Assembly (NCBI RefSeq): GCF_002234615.1
Contig: NZ_NMQW01000015.1
Location: forward strand, 1-64,000
DNA from: Paenibacillus rigui
Lineage (GTDB): Bacteria; Bacillota; Bacilli; Paenibacillales; NBRC-103111
Direction: 5' to 3'
Length of the DNA: 64,000 nucleotides
Part shown: one piece after another, positions 11,033 through 19,868 of the stretch
Numbering within the stretch: the first letter of the stretch is position 1
Layout of the letters: each line of letters starts with the position of its first letter
Notes under the pieces: generated by a model
Told to the model about the DNA's origin: nothing
Databases searched by the model: none
The model's input: only the letters and a program-made list of their open reading frames with translations
Program-made: the position numbers and the translations under genes

Positions 11033-11070
11033 GCTCATGTCCCGAAATCGCTTCGGGCATGAGCTCTTTT
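11033..11070. terminator. Bidirectional terminator between TetR and the ABC operon
   Basis: A 14-bp stem with one mismatch (AGCTCATGTCCCGAA / TTCGGGCATGAGCT) flanked by AAAAAA on the left and TTTT on the right. It serves the TetR gene on the plus strand and the ABC transporter operon on the minus strand, whose stop codons face each other. Confidence 0.88.
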
Positions 11071-11081
11071 CATGGAACCTT

Positions 11082-12083
11082 TTATTTCGCCGGTTGCGCA
11101 GGCGGGGTCTGCGCTCCGGTTGAGCCGGCAGGAGCCGGTGGAGCTCCAGGGGTTGCCGATTCCGCTGGCTGCGGTTTATCCAGCTCGGAGAGCTCTTGGA
11201 TGGATGCGGATGGCACGGCATACGCCCATTCCCCACCCTCTTGGGCAACCCATACCTGTTCGCCGTCGAGCTTGCCGACATAAACCGTGGTTGCTTCCTT
11301 GCCCGCTATATCCGCCGTCTTGACCTCGACTCGGAGTTCTGGTGCGTTCAGCTTCACATCAGCGGCCTTCTTGGCCAGCTGCTCGGTCGCCAGGAACTGC
11401 AGCTTATCCAAGTATTTGCTGGAGTCTGCGCCCTTCACTTCCTGGTCGCCCAGCTTCCAATTGGCTTCATATGATTTTTTATCTGCATCGGTTTTGGTCA
11501 AGGTCCACTTATGGCCCTTCCAGTCGACGGTTAAGCCGCGGACTTGCTCGTAATCAAGCTTCACCGGACTTTTATCCATAAAATCAAGCGGTGTCTTCGC
11601 AAGAGACTTCACTTGAGAATCGCTTAGCTTGAACACCTCCGGCGAACCGCTGAACATCGCATAGTCATAGCCCTGTACAAGCATGGCATTGCCGACACTT
11701 AAGGTATGCACCGTACCATTGCTCAGCTTCACCGAAAATTGCTGCTGCGGCTTATCCAGCCCGTACTTCGCTAAATCTTTGCCTTCGGCATCAATCGTCG
11801 CGTCTTTCGAAATCGTATTGAACGAATCGATCCAACCGTTCGCACTGTAATCATTCAGCGGAAGCGGAGACGGCTTGGACATCGTCCATTTGCCGTCCTT
11901 TTGCTGCATTTCGAGCACCGTATCACCGGTTTTGACCGAATAGCTCGCTACCTCTTCCTTCTTCACCTTGGCTATAGGGGCGGCCTCAGGCTTTTTCTCC
12001 TTGAAAAAATCTTGGCTGGAAGCGTACCAGAAGCCGCCGATACAAATGATGACTAGCAGGAGCGTTGGAATGAGCCGCTTCAT
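11082..12083 (-). CDS. DUF4340-type membrane-anchored accessory protein of ABC operon
   Basis: A 333-residue protein with one N-terminal membrane anchor (LIPTLLLVIICIGGFWYASS) and an extracytoplasmic part with repeated beta-rich modules typical of DUF4340 (VLEMQQKDGKWTMSKPSPLP; LTVDWKGHKWTLTK; VWVAQEGGEWAYAVP), ending in a Pro/Ala-rich tail. Last gene of a four-gene operon with a GldG-like protein, an ABC-2 permease and an ATPase; this companionship is the family's usual context. The start ATG 12083 overlaps the upstream stop as ATGA and has GGAGGAG in front, so I prefer it over an ATG seven codons earlier. Role unknown; a partner of the transporter is inferred. Confidence 0.8.
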   Translation of the reverse strand: MKRLIPTLLLVIICIGGFWYASSQDFFKEKKPEAAPIAKVKKEEVASYSVKTGDTVLEMQQKDGKWTMSKPSPLPLNDYSANGWIDSFNTISKDATIDAEGKDLAKYGLDKPQQQFSVKLSNGTVHTLSVGNAMLVQGYDYAMFSGSPEVFKLSDSQVKSLAKTPLDFMDKSPVKLDYEQVRGLTVDWKGHKWTLTKTDADKKSYEANWKLGDQEVKGADSSKYLDKLQFLATEQLAKKAADVKLNAPELRVEVKTADIAGKEATTVYVGKLDGEQVWVAQEGGEWAYAVPSASIQELSELDKPQPAESATPGAPPAPAGSTGAQTPPAQPAK

Positions 12084-13465
12084 CCTTTTCTCCTCCTCCA
12101 CCAAATCGACCCGCCGACGAGCAGGAAGAGTAATGGGAACAGCAATACGGTACCGTAGAAAATCGACTGTGCCTGCCCACCTGTAATGGCGGCTGTCGCT
12201 ACTTTCGGATTCTCCCTAGGGCGAATCGTCACCTGGTCCTTCTGCTCCTGCAGCCAGCCTACGCTGTTCAAGGCAAAATCCCGGTTCCCTTGCTGTTGAA
12301 TCACATCGTCTCTCAAGAACGTCGAACCGCCCAGGATGACCGCTTTGGGCTTGTTGTCTTTGGTAGATACGGCATACCCAAGGTTCAGCGGACCCTTGAT
12401 ATCTTTATCATCTTTGCCGTACTTGTTTTGCAGCAGCTGGGCAATGTCGGTCTCACCGAAGGCCTGGTCTGTCGTTTTCAGGATCGCTGTCGAAGGATAA
12501 TTGTCCACCGGTGCCGAATTCAGCGCAACGGCCAAATTCATCAGCGTAAGCAAATTCGAATCCTGAAGCTTTTTCGTAATATCATGGGTACCATACTCAG
12601 GAATAATAGTGAGCGGGCTGAACAGCTTGCTTTGCTTCGGTTCGATCGCCACAGCGTGCTGATCCTGGATACCATAGACCGAAAGAAGCCCATCGATATT
12701 TTTCCACTTGGTTGCCATATCGTTATTGAAGCCAAGCGCTATATACAGCTTACCCTTGCCGTTCAAATATTCCTTGATGACTTCCGCTTCCTTATCGTTC
12801 AAGTCCGATTGCGGACCGATAATGAACAGGGATTGCGCGTCATCCGGAATTTTGCCTTCCCGCAGCAAATTTAAATCTTTAACCTCGTAGTTCTCTCCTT
12901 CCAGCCCGCTCTGCCACAAGGTCATTTGATTTAGAGGCAGCTCATTATGACCGGACAGGAAGTAGACCTTCGTCTTGTCTTTCACATTCAGGTTCACCAG
13001 CGCTTGCGTCAGCTTCTGCTCTCCGCTGAACTGATACTCGCCTTGCGATTGCCCCTGCTGGAACATTTCGTAGTAGTTGATCGACTTCTTCTGCGTTCCG
13101 CTCTCGACGACGAGGCTTCCCGACGGATCTACTTCATACTGCTGGGCAATCTCGGGATTTTTCTCCAGATCATATTGATCGAATACGATCTTCCCGTTGC
13201 GCTTCTTATATTCCTGTACCAGCTCGGAGACCTGGCGGCTCATAAGCGGATCGGTCTGGGAGCTGGTAAAGGCGATCAAATGCACGTCTTTGTCGAGCGA
13301 TTTTAGCGTCTGCACGGTCTGATCGGATAAGGTAAATTGTTTATTTTGCGTCAAATCGATCTGCATCGTCTTCGTTGAATTCAGAAAGATCGTCAAGACG
13401 ATGAAAATACCGATCACCGCAAGCGATAGCACGACCGCGTTCGTGCCGCGAATCCACTTGTTCAA
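12080..13465 (-). CDS. GldG-like ABC transporter auxiliary protein
   Basis: A 461-residue protein with membrane helices at both ends (AVVLSLAVIGIFIVLTIFL, residues 9-28; GTVLLFPLLFLLVGG near the C-terminus before a WWRRRKG tail) and a large extracytoplasmic part with the ABC-type uncharacterised transport auxiliary domain, e.g. KQFTLSDQTVQTLKSLDKDV and VYFLSGHNELPLNQM. Such proteins pair with an ABC-2 permease (GldF-like) and an ATPase (GldA-like); the substrate is unknown outside gliding Bacteroidota. The start is a TTG at 13465 with AAGGGGGA upstream. Confidence 0.85.
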   Translation of the reverse strand: MNKWIRGTNAVVLSLAVIGIFIVLTIFLNSTKTMQIDLTQNKQFTLSDQTVQTLKSLDKDVHLIAFTSSQTDPLMSRQVSELVQEYKKRNGKIVFDQYDLEKNPEIAQQYEVDPSGSLVVESGTQKKSINYYEMFQQGQSQGEYQFSGEQKLTQALVNLNVKDKTKVYFLSGHNELPLNQMTLWQSGLEGENYEVKDLNLLREGKIPDDAQSLFIIGPQSDLNDKEAEVIKEYLNGKGKLYIALGFNNDMATKWKNIDGLLSVYGIQDQHAVAIEPKQSKLFSPLTIIPEYGTHDITKKLQDSNLLTLMNLAVALNSAPVDNYPSTAILKTTDQAFGETDIAQLLQNKYGKDDKDIKGPLNLGYAVSTKDNKPKAVILGGSTFLRDDVIQQQGNRDFALNSVGWLQEQKDQVTIRPRENPKVATAAITGGQAQSIFYGTVLLFPLLFLLVGGSIWWRRRKG

Positions 13466-13481
13466 TGGTCTTTCCCCCTTA

Positions 13482-13555
13482 GAGCTTTGCGTAGCAAAGC
13501 TGTCTTCGAAAGCGTGGTCTGAGCTTTGCGCAGCAAAGCTGTTATCTTCGAAAGC
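13482..13555. repeat. Two copies of a palindromic intergenic repeat
   Basis: The palindrome AGCTTTGCGTAGCAAAGCT followed by TCTTCGAAAGC occurs at 13482-13513 and again, with C for the central T and a 3-bp insertion, at 13521-13555. Both copies lie in the 199-bp gap between the permease and the GldG-like gene of one operon. They could be mRNA-processing or stabilising hairpins. Confidence 0.65.
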
Positions 13556-13664
13556 ATAAGCTTAAGCCGGATACAGCAGGCAGCAAATGATGACAAGCTG
13601 GGCTGCATTTCTCCAGCAGGTGTTATGTGATGCCGTCTTACATGAACTTAAACGAAGACGGTCC

Positions 13665-14375
13665 TTATCTCCAACGTTTTCTTTCGAGCACCTGGATGCT
13701 CAGCACGATAAACACGATAGCCAGCGTCACATAAAAGAGAACGTCGGCAAAGTTCAGCACGCCTTTTTGCAGGTTGTTTCCCCGGCTCACAATGGAAAAC
13801 ATGCCCAAATAATCTTTGATTTTGCCGCCTACCGTATCGCCAAGCCAATCAATCGTCCAGAAAACCAGCAGCAGAGCAATACCCAGCACACCGGACACCA
13901 TCTGGTGTGAAGACAGGGACGAGGCAAACAGCCCAATAGCCATCATCGCCGCTCCAATCAGGAACATGCTCAAAAAGGACAACCAAAGCACCGGTTGATC
14001 CAGCGTACCGTAAGCGCTCATAATGAGCGGATACAGCAAGCACCCGCCGACCAGCAGCAGCTGTACGATCAGAGTGGACAAATATTTGCCGACCACGATC
14101 TCGGTGATGCTAACAGGCGAGGTGAGCAGCAGCTCATCCGTTCCTTGACGCAGCTCGTCGGATACGAGACGCATCGTCAGCAGCGGGATCACCAGCAGAT
14201 ACAAGAAGCTGACCGGACTCGACACCATCCGCACATCGATCATCGTCGAGTACAGGAAGTTCGAGCTGAACATATAGCCGACAATCAGGAAAAAGAACGC
14301 GAACGCCACGTAGGATGTCGGCGAGTAGAAATACATTTGCAGTTCTTTCTTCGTAATAGCCCAGGTTCTACGCAT
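13665..14375 (-). CDS. ABC-2 family permease (GldF-like)
   Basis: A 236-residue integral membrane protein with six predicted helices. It starts with the typical cytoplasmic lead (RRTWAITKKELQMYFYSPTSYV) and has the ABC-2 signature region (MRLVSDELRQGTDELLLTSPVSITEIVVGKY). It partners with the ATPase encoded just upstream: its ATG lies within the last codons of that gene (8-nt overlap ATGCGTAG), so the two are translationally coupled. Downstream come the GldG-like and DUF4340 proteins, together making a complete export-type complex. Confidence 0.92.
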   Translation of the reverse strand: MRRTWAITKKELQMYFYSPTSYVAFAFFFLIVGYMFSSNFLYSTMIDVRMVSSPVSFLYLLVIPLLTMRLVSDELRQGTDELLLTSPVSITEIVVGKYLSTLIVQLLLVGGCLLYPLIMSAYGTLDQPVLWLSFLSMFLIGAAMMAIGLFASSLSSHQMVSGVLGIALLLVFWTIDWLGDTVGGKIKDYLGMFSIVSRGNNLQKGVLNFADVLFYVTLAIVFIVLSIQVLERKRWR

Positions 14376-15480
14376 GCGGCGTCACCTCCTCGGACTCGGC
14401 AGACTCTGCTTCGCTCTGTACGGCGGGATCGGCTGCCGGCTCGTTCGTCGTCAGCTTGAGGAAGATATCCTCGAGACTCAAGCTTTCCTTCTTCATGCTG
14501 AGGATCGGAAACCTCCGCTCTGCCATGCGGTAAAAGATCGCTTCGCGAATGTCCGCGCGGTCCTTCGCGGACACAAGCACCTTGACGGTCGACGGCGCCG
14601 CGTCGACCGAGGCGTCCGCGCCCGCACCGGACTCGGGCGCGTCAAGCTCCGGCTGCGACGCGTCCGCAGCCGGCACGACTGCCGCTGCCTTCAGCGGGGC
14701 AGCGGGTTCTTCCGCCAGCGGCTTCACGCTGGCGATCTGCTCCATGCCGCGCAGCTCGGCCATAATGGCCTCGCGCGGCCCTTTGACCTCGAGCGAGACC
14801 TCGAACGTCTCGCCCATCGAATGAGCAAGCTGGTCGGGATGACCGTCCAGCACGATGCGCCCTTGATTGATGATCAGCACGCGGTTGCATAACGCGTTGA
14901 TCTCAGGCAGGATGTGCGTGCTCAGCAGCACGGTATGGTTTTCCCCCAGCTCACGAATCAGCTGGCGGATTTCGATAATTTGCTTCGGGTCGAGGCCGGA
15001 TGTAGGCTCGTCCAGAATAAGCAAATCCGGGTTGTGAAGGATCGCCTGTGCCAGCCCCATCCGTTGTTTGTAGCCTTTGGACAGGCCGCGGATCACCTGG
15101 CGTTCACGGCCCTGCAGCCCTAGCCGGTCAATGACCTCAGCGATGCGGAGCTTCTGTTCCTTCACCGGGATTCCGCGCAAATCGGCGATAAACTCCAAAT
15201 ACGATTTGACCGTCATCTCGGGGTATAGCGGCGGCGTCTCAGGCAAATAACCGATCTTTTGCCTTGCCTTCTTCGGATGATCGGCCATGGATAAGCCGTC
15301 AATCGTGATGGACCCCAGCGTAGGATTCAAATATCCTGTAATCATCCGCATCGTGGTCGTTTTGCCTGCACCGTTGGGCCCGAGAAATCCTACAATTTCC
15401 CCACGGCTCATTGAGAAATCGATGCTGTGGACCCCTCTTTGGTTCTCGTACAACTTACTGACCTGTTTGACTTCAAGCAC
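14368..15480 (-). CDS. ABC transporter ATP-binding protein (GldA-like)
   Basis: A 370-residue ATPase with Walker A GPNGAGKTT (residues 35-43), signature LSKGYKQRMGLAQ, Walker B DLLILDEPTSGLDP and the H-loop STHILPE. The C-terminal part is longer than in simple ATPases of this group: an Ala/Pro/Glu-rich stretch (about 255-295) interrupts the accessory domain and a second acidic stretch forms the tail. The start is GTG 15480, chosen because GGAGG lies 9 nt upstream. First gene of the operon that continues with the permease, the GldG-like and the DUF4340 protein. A TTGACA lies about 70 bp upstream with only a weak -10 partner. Confidence 0.93.
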   Translation of the reverse strand: MLEVKQVSKLYENQRGVHSIDFSMSRGEIVGFLGPNGAGKTTTMRMITGYLNPTLGSITIDGLSMADHPKKARQKIGYLPETPPLYPEMTVKSYLEFIADLRGIPVKEQKLRIAEVIDRLGLQGRERQVIRGLSKGYKQRMGLAQAILHNPDLLILDEPTSGLDPKQIIEIRQLIRELGENHTVLLSTHILPEINALCNRVLIINQGRIVLDGHPDQLAHSMGETFEVSLEVKGPREAIMAELRGMEQIASVKPLAEEPAAPLKAAAVVPAADASQPELDAPESGAGADASVDAAPSTVKVLVSAKDRADIREAIFYRMAERRFPILSMKKESLSLEDIFLKLTTNEPAADPAVQSEAESAESEEVTPHA

Positions 15481-15716
15481 GCCCTCAAACCTCCATTCGC
15501 AACAAAAAAATACCTACTAACCACCATATCCAGTTTTGTGTCAACTTAACCACCAACAATATACAGTTGAAACAATAATGCGAGATTAAACAAATCTGAA
15601 AATTAGCTTAAAAATATGTGTCCAAATTGTGACTGTCGCAGTTGCACCCGTATGCAGCGCCATACTTCGCGTCGGGAGCTTGCGCGCGATGCGAAAAGCA
15701 GTGCAAAAATAAGAAG

Positions 15717-15763
15717 CGAAAAAAAGACTATTCCCATGGCCGCCCTAAAGGAATAGTCTTTTT
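15717..15763 (-). terminator. Terminator after the PadR/FtsW-like operon
   Basis: A 14-bp stem (AAAAAGACTATTCC / GGAATAGTCTTTTT) with T runs on both sides, about 100 bp after the FtsW-like stop codon. The 230 bp between it and the ABC operon start show no gene. Confidence 0.85.
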
Positions 15764-15863
15764 CATTGAAGCAAACATTGAGCTTTGCTGCTCACTCAGC
15801 CGTTTCTTCTATTAATATAGCTCCCTTTTCTTACCTTCCGTCTTTTATCCGAGAATAGGATAC

Positions 15864-17183
15864 TTAAGCCTTGCTGCGCACCCGAATCATATCCTTGCGC
15901 CGATACACACCGAGAATGAGCCCGAGTGCAGCCAGTTGAATCACAATCTGGCTTCCCCCATAGCTAATGAAAGGAACACCGATGCCCAAGATCGGAAGCA
16001 GGCCAAGCGACATCCCCAAGCTCCAAATGAATTGAACAGCGAACAAAGCCGCAAACCCGCTCACAAGCAGTTTGCCGTAAGGATCCCGTACCTCCACAAA
16101 CACATGAACCATTTGGTGGATCAATAATACGGCTCCCAGGAGCACAATCCCCCCCGCAACCCAACCAAGACTATAAATAAGATACGTAAAGACGGTATCC
16201 GTATGAATCATGGGCAATCGGGTCGTCACCGAAGCCAATCCATGCCCCCACCAGCCAGCAGTTCTTACGGCATGATCAATTTGTATGTACATGTATCCGG
16301 CTCCCAATGGATCGCTGTGCCGGTCGAAAAAAGCCGCAAGCCTCATAGTTATATAATGTAGCGAAGAGAGATACCAAGCCGTCAGCACACCTGCTGCCAG
16401 CATCGACGGGATCAGCTCCCTCCAGCTTCTCCGTGAGACAGCGAATAACACCAAGTAACCAAACCCATAAATGAATAAAGAACTGAAGCTGCGTGAATAA
16501 ATAAATAAACTGGCAGGTACTGCTACAAGAAGCAATTGCTGCTGCCAGACCGACCTTCTGCTGTTATCCATCTGCAGCAATATTCCTGCAGCCGCCAAAA
16601 TAAGAGCGTAGGGGCTGATAGCTATCCAGTTGACGCTCAACCCGCCGATGGCAACATAAGCGCGCATCCCATTGATCGTATGGCCAAAGCCGGCAGTTCC
16701 AAGCATAAGCAGGATGGCTCCGGTATACAAGACCCAAGAATACGACTGGAGCCGCCGATAGTCCACAAAAAAGAACACAGCGGTCAAGACCAGACCTATC
16801 CCGGCAAATACCGCTTGTTTTTGCAAAAAGCGTGCTGGGAACTGCTTATAAACACTGTCTTTCATCGCGTCGTAGCTAAGCTCTACCGCATACATAGCGA
16901 ACAACGAAATCACCAGAAGCAGAACCAGGCCGCCGATCAGCCCCCAAGCCACCTTCGGCTTATGTACTTGATTCAGTCCCGCTCCGACGGTCTCCGGATC
17001 GCCCATCTGCGCCACCGCCCACTGTACAGCCTCCTCCTCATCCGATCCTTCGCTGCGCTTCAACGCAATAAGATCGTCCAGATGATCCGCCATCTCCTGT
17101 CTGATTTCCTTGTGCAGCTCCCGCGCCTTGACTTCCCTGCATACGGAGGACAAATATTGCTCAACTAACAGGTGTTTGTCCAT
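15864..17183 (-). CDS. FtsW/RodA/SpoVE-family protein with N-terminal permease-prefix domain
   Basis: A 439-residue protein. Residues 1-75 form a cytoplasmic helical domain (MDKHLLVEQYLSSVCREVKA, HLDDLIALKRSEGSDEEEA) of the kind found in front of proteins controlled by PadR regulators; the rest has about ten membrane helices of the SEDS fold, with the C-terminal signature GIGVPFISYGGSQIVIQL. SEDS proteins polymerise peptidoglycan glycan chains, but this branch is divergent and unproven. The start ATG 17183 overlaps the PadR stop in TGATG, so the pair is coupled. Not the housekeeping FtsW or RodA by context. Confidence 0.85.
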   Translation of the reverse strand: MDKHLLVEQYLSSVCREVKARELHKEIRQEMADHLDDLIALKRSEGSDEEEAVQWAVAQMGDPETVGAGLNQVHKPKVAWGLIGGLVLLLVISLFAMYAVELSYDAMKDSVYKQFPARFLQKQAVFAGIGLVLTAVFFFVDYRRLQSYSWVLYTGAILLMLGTAGFGHTINGMRAYVAIGGLSVNWIAISPYALILAAAGILLQMDNSRRSVWQQQLLLVAVPASLFIYSRSFSSLFIYGFGYLVLFAVSRRSWRELIPSMLAAGVLTAWYLSSLHYITMRLAAFFDRHSDPLGAGYMYIQIDHAVRTAGWWGHGLASVTTRLPMIHTDTVFTYLIYSLGWVAGGIVLLGAVLLIHQMVHVFVEVRDPYGKLLVSGFAALFAVQFIWSLGMSLGLLPILGIGVPFISYGGSQIVIQLAALGLILGVYRRKDMIRVRSKA

Positions 17184-17524
17184 CAGGCATTCCCCTCCCC
17201 AAGCACACGGTCCACTGCATTACGGAACAGCCGCCATTCCCTTTCCTTCTCCTGCAGCTTGCGCCCCCCGTCATCGGTTAACCGGTAATATTTCCGTTTG
17301 CGTCCTTCGACCTCGGACCAATAAGCTTCTACCCAGCGCTCCGCTTCCATCGCATGAAGAATAGGGTAAAGTGTTCCCTCCTTCAAAACGAACGTTCCGT
17401 CAGAGCTTCGTTCGAGCTCCTTAATAAGCTCATAGCCATAGAGATCCTGCCGATCCAACAACTTGAGAATCAGCGTCCCCGTACTGCCCTTCAGCAGCTC
17501 CTTGCCCACCTGCAATGCATTCAA
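17183..17524 (-). CDS. PadR-family transcriptional regulator
   Basis: A 113-residue winged-helix repressor with the family hallmarks (GSTGTLILKLLDRQDLYGYE, EGTLYPILHAME, GRKRKYYRLTDDGG). PadR proteins of this size dimerise and often repress the operon they head. Here a perfect 11-bp inverted repeat overlaps the promoter immediately upstream. The longest frame starts at TTG 17524 directly after AGGAG; the TTG three codons later (17515) has the better 9-nt spacing and may be the true start. Coupled to the FtsW-like gene downstream. Confidence 0.9.
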   Translation of the reverse strand: MNALQVGKELLKGSTGTLILKLLDRQDLYGYELIKELERSSDGTFVLKEGTLYPILHAMEAERWVEAYWSEVEGRKRKYYRLTDDGGRKLQEKEREWRLFRNAVDRVLGEGNA

Positions 17525-17528
17525 CTCC

Positions 17529-17579
17529 TATACCTAGATTATCTATACATAGTATATCTAGGTATAAACTATTTTACAA
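17529..17579 (-). promoter_or_regulatory. PadR operon promoter with inverted-repeat operator
   Basis: The promoter is TTGTAA (17574-17579), 17 bp, TATACT (17551-17556) on the minus strand. A perfect inverted repeat TATACCTAGAT (17529-17539) / ATCTAGGTATA (17556-17566) with a 16-bp centre covers the spacer, the -10 and the transcription start, so the operon's own PadR protein is the obvious candidate to bind it. Confidence 0.75.
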
Positions 17580-17689
17580 GTTCTCTAGCAGAAGAAAATA
17601 GACAAAGGATCTCTACAATTTGTCCATTTCAACGATGAAATGCAAACATAGAATACACTATGTAGTGGAAAGGGAGGTGAAAATAAACC

Positions 17690-18118
17690 ATGAGTAAATT
17701 AATAGATGCAAGAACCTCTCAAAACGCCAGCTATGCCAACTCTATCGCTATCGTTAACCTCGTTATCAACACGCCTCAATTGGTTGGTCAAATCGGCCTG
17801 ATCACTGAAGGCGTAGGTGCCAAACCCCGTGTGCTTCTCAACGGTACGCTTGCGGTTCAACTGCCGCTGCTGCCGTTGCTTACAACCGTGACTATTACAA
17901 TTGTGAGAGGAACTCTACCGACAGACCCACTCGTATATTCCGCAGCTCAGAACCTGGATCTCTCCATCCTTGGCCCTCAAATCTTCACAGTAGCCGCTGC
18001 CGACTACTTGCCGCCGATCACACCACAGCTGACATACAGCATGTTCGTATCCTCCAGCCTTCTCGGCACGATTCGTGTTGGCCCTGAGTCTTTCAACGGT
18101 ACATTGGTATCCGACTAA
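17690..18118 (+). CDS. Beta-rich protein of unknown function, possible spore-surface protein
   Basis: A 142-residue protein without signal peptide or cysteines, rich in Leu, Thr, Pro and Val with alternating hydrophobic residues (VLLNGTLAVQLPLLPLL, TTVTITIVRGT, QLTYSMFVSS), suggesting a beta-sandwich such as those of exosporium or jelly-roll surface proteins. I do not recognise the family. It has its own transcription unit: ribosome site GGGAGGTG before ATG 17690, a CATAGAATA sequence at 17647 that matches the sigma-K -10 pattern CATANNNTA, and a strong terminator. A late-sporulation role is a guess from these hints. Confidence 0.75.
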   Translation: MSKLIDARTSQNASYANSIAIVNLVINTPQLVGQIGLITEGVGAKPRVLLNGTLAVQLPLLPLLTTVTITIVRGTLPTDPLVYSAAQNLDLSILGPQIFTVAAADYLPPITPQLTYSMFVSSSLLGTIRVGPESFNGTLVSD

Positions 18119-18131
18119 TACCATTTCTATG

Positions 18132-18167
18132 AAAATACCCCGAAGACAGCTCTCCGGGGTATTTTTT
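18132..18167 (+). terminator. Terminator after the beta-rich protein gene
   Basis: Stem ATACCCCG / CGGGGTAT with an extended lower part, followed by TTTTTT. The next 130 bp up to the symporter stop codon show nothing else. Confidence 0.88.
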
Positions 18168-18301
18168 CGTAGGTTCCTATCGAAGTTTCGAACCACGTTA
18201 AGCGGTATGTCTCCCGTTTCCTTGCAATCTTAACAAATAGAATTAACCGTCTCTTTACTTAGCATGTATTCGCTTATGCTCAGCGGTCATCTTCTTCCGT
18301 T

Positions 18302-19678
18302 CTATTCCACGTGGATCAGACCGGAAGAATATAAGAAAATCAATACCACCAGCACCGGTGCGATGTAACGAACCACGAATATCCAAACCCGGAAGACAGG
18401 GTGAGAAAGATTTGCCTCATCCCCTGCTTTTTTCCATACATACCCTGTGAACAAAGTAACGATCAGTCCACCGAGAGGAAGCAAAATATTGGAGGCGACG
18501 AAATCCATAAAATCAAAGATCGATTTGCCCGCTATCGTATAGTCTCCCAATACCCCTCCAATGGACAAAGCCGAAGGAATGCCGACCAAGCAGCACAGCA
18601 CCGTGGTCCATAGGGTCGCCTTTTTCCGACTCCAGCCCCATTTATCCATGACATAAGCGACGGGAACCTCCAGCAGTCCCACCGTCGACGTCATAGCCGC
18701 AACGGTCAACAGCGTGAAGAACAAGCCCCCAAACAGATTCCCGAGGGGCATAGCGGAGAAAGCAGCCGGCAGCGCCATAAAAACAAGCCCTGCACCTTGT
18801 GACGGTTCAATGCCAAAAGCAAAGGACGTCGGAAAAATAATAAGGCCCGCTACGAGCGCATACAGCAGATCGCCAAACCCTACGGCCGATGCCGCCTGCC
18901 CCAACGACTGTCTTCGTTCCACATAGCTTCCGTACGTGATCATCGTCCCCATTCCCAGAGACATGGAGAAAAATGCGTGACCCAGCGCTACAAGCACCGA
19001 GTCGGTCGTCAGCTTGGAAAAGTCCGGCTTCAGAAAAAATTGGACGCCTGCCATCGCTCCAGGAAGCGTTAAAGCCCTTACCATCAGGATGACAAGCAGG
19101 ATCAGCATCCCCGGGATCAGAACCTTGTTAAATTTCTCAATCCCTCCGGAAACCCCTCTGGCTACCACCACGCCGGTTAAAAACATGACCACGACCTGCC
19201 ACAGCACGGGCATGCCGCCTGCCGCAAACGAAGTGAACCGGTGGGTATAATCCGTATCCTGGAACAGCACATTCGAGAAGGAAATAACAGCATAATGGAT
19301 GGTCCAGCCTGCAACCACCGAGTAGAAGGATAAAATCAGAAACGCACAAATAATCGATAGAAAGCCCAGCTTCCCCCAAGGGCCTGACTTGGAAAGGCGT
19401 GTAAAGGAGGTGGAAGCATTGCCTCGTCCCCCGCGGCCGATCGTAAGCTCCGCCAGTAATACAGGCAAGCCGACTACCAAGAGACAGAGGATGAACAATA
19501 AGAAAAAGGCGGCTCCGCCATATTTCCCGGTAATATAGGGGAACTTCCACATATTACCTAGTCCAACGGCGCTGCCGATAGCCGTCAAAATGAAGCCCGA
19601 GGAGCTAAAGCGTTCCTGCTCCGGGTTTAGGGTGGAGTTACCTTGAACGGATGAAGGTCCTGATGAGTGATTCTGCAT
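18302..19678 (-). CDS. Sodium-dependent transporter, NSS (neurotransmitter:sodium symporter) family
   Basis: A 458-residue membrane protein with 11-12 predicted helices. The unwound helix 1 sodium/substrate site of the family is present (ILTAIGSAVGLGNMWKFPYITGKYGGAAF, broken here as GSAVGLGNMWKFPY at about residue 34), as is the SMSLGMGTMITYGSY segment of helix 6-7. NSS members import amino acids or related compounds with Na+; bacterial relatives include Trp/Leu and broad amino acid transporters, so the substrate cannot be set. The N-terminal 27 residues are a polar extension. ATG 19678 with GGGAGA upstream; single-gene unit with its own promoter. Confidence 0.93.
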   Translation of the reverse strand: MQNHSSGPSSVQGNSTLNPEQERFSSSGFILTAIGSAVGLGNMWKFPYITGKYGGAAFFLLFILCLLVVGLPVLLAELTIGRGGRGNASTSFTRLSKSGPWGKLGFLSIICAFLILSFYSVVAGWTIHYAVISFSNVLFQDTDYTHRFTSFAAGGMPVLWQVVVMFLTGVVVARGVSGGIEKFNKVLIPGMLILLVILMVRALTLPGAMAGVQFFLKPDFSKLTTDSVLVALGHAFFSMSLGMGTMITYGSYVERRQSLGQAASAVGFGDLLYALVAGLIIFPTSFAFGIEPSQGAGLVFMALPAAFSAMPLGNLFGGLFFTLLTVAAMTSTVGLLEVPVAYVMDKWGWSRKKATLWTTVLCCLVGIPSALSIGGVLGDYTIAGKSIFDFMDFVASNILLPLGGLIVTLFTGYVWKKAGDEANLSHPVFRVWIFVVRYIAPVLVVLIFLYSSGLIHVE

Positions 19679-19738
19679 GGTGATCTCCCTTACTTGTCAG
19701 TTAAATGTTGTGTTGGTTCGATACTAAAAACAGGCAGT

Positions 19739-19767
19739 ATCATACCCTCTTTTCCGACTCTTGTCTA
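19739..19767 (-). promoter_or_regulatory. Promoter of the NSS transporter gene
   Basis: Minus-strand TAGACA (19762-19767), a 17-bp spacer and TATGAT (19739-19744), about 60 bp before the start codon. Confidence 0.55.
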
Positions 19768-19868
19768 TGGGGAAATTTGTTAAAAAATTTGAATTAGATG
19801 ATATTAGCATTCGATAAGAGCTCTTGGTTCATACCTTCAATAGCAATTTCGTTAGCGCTATAAAAGCA

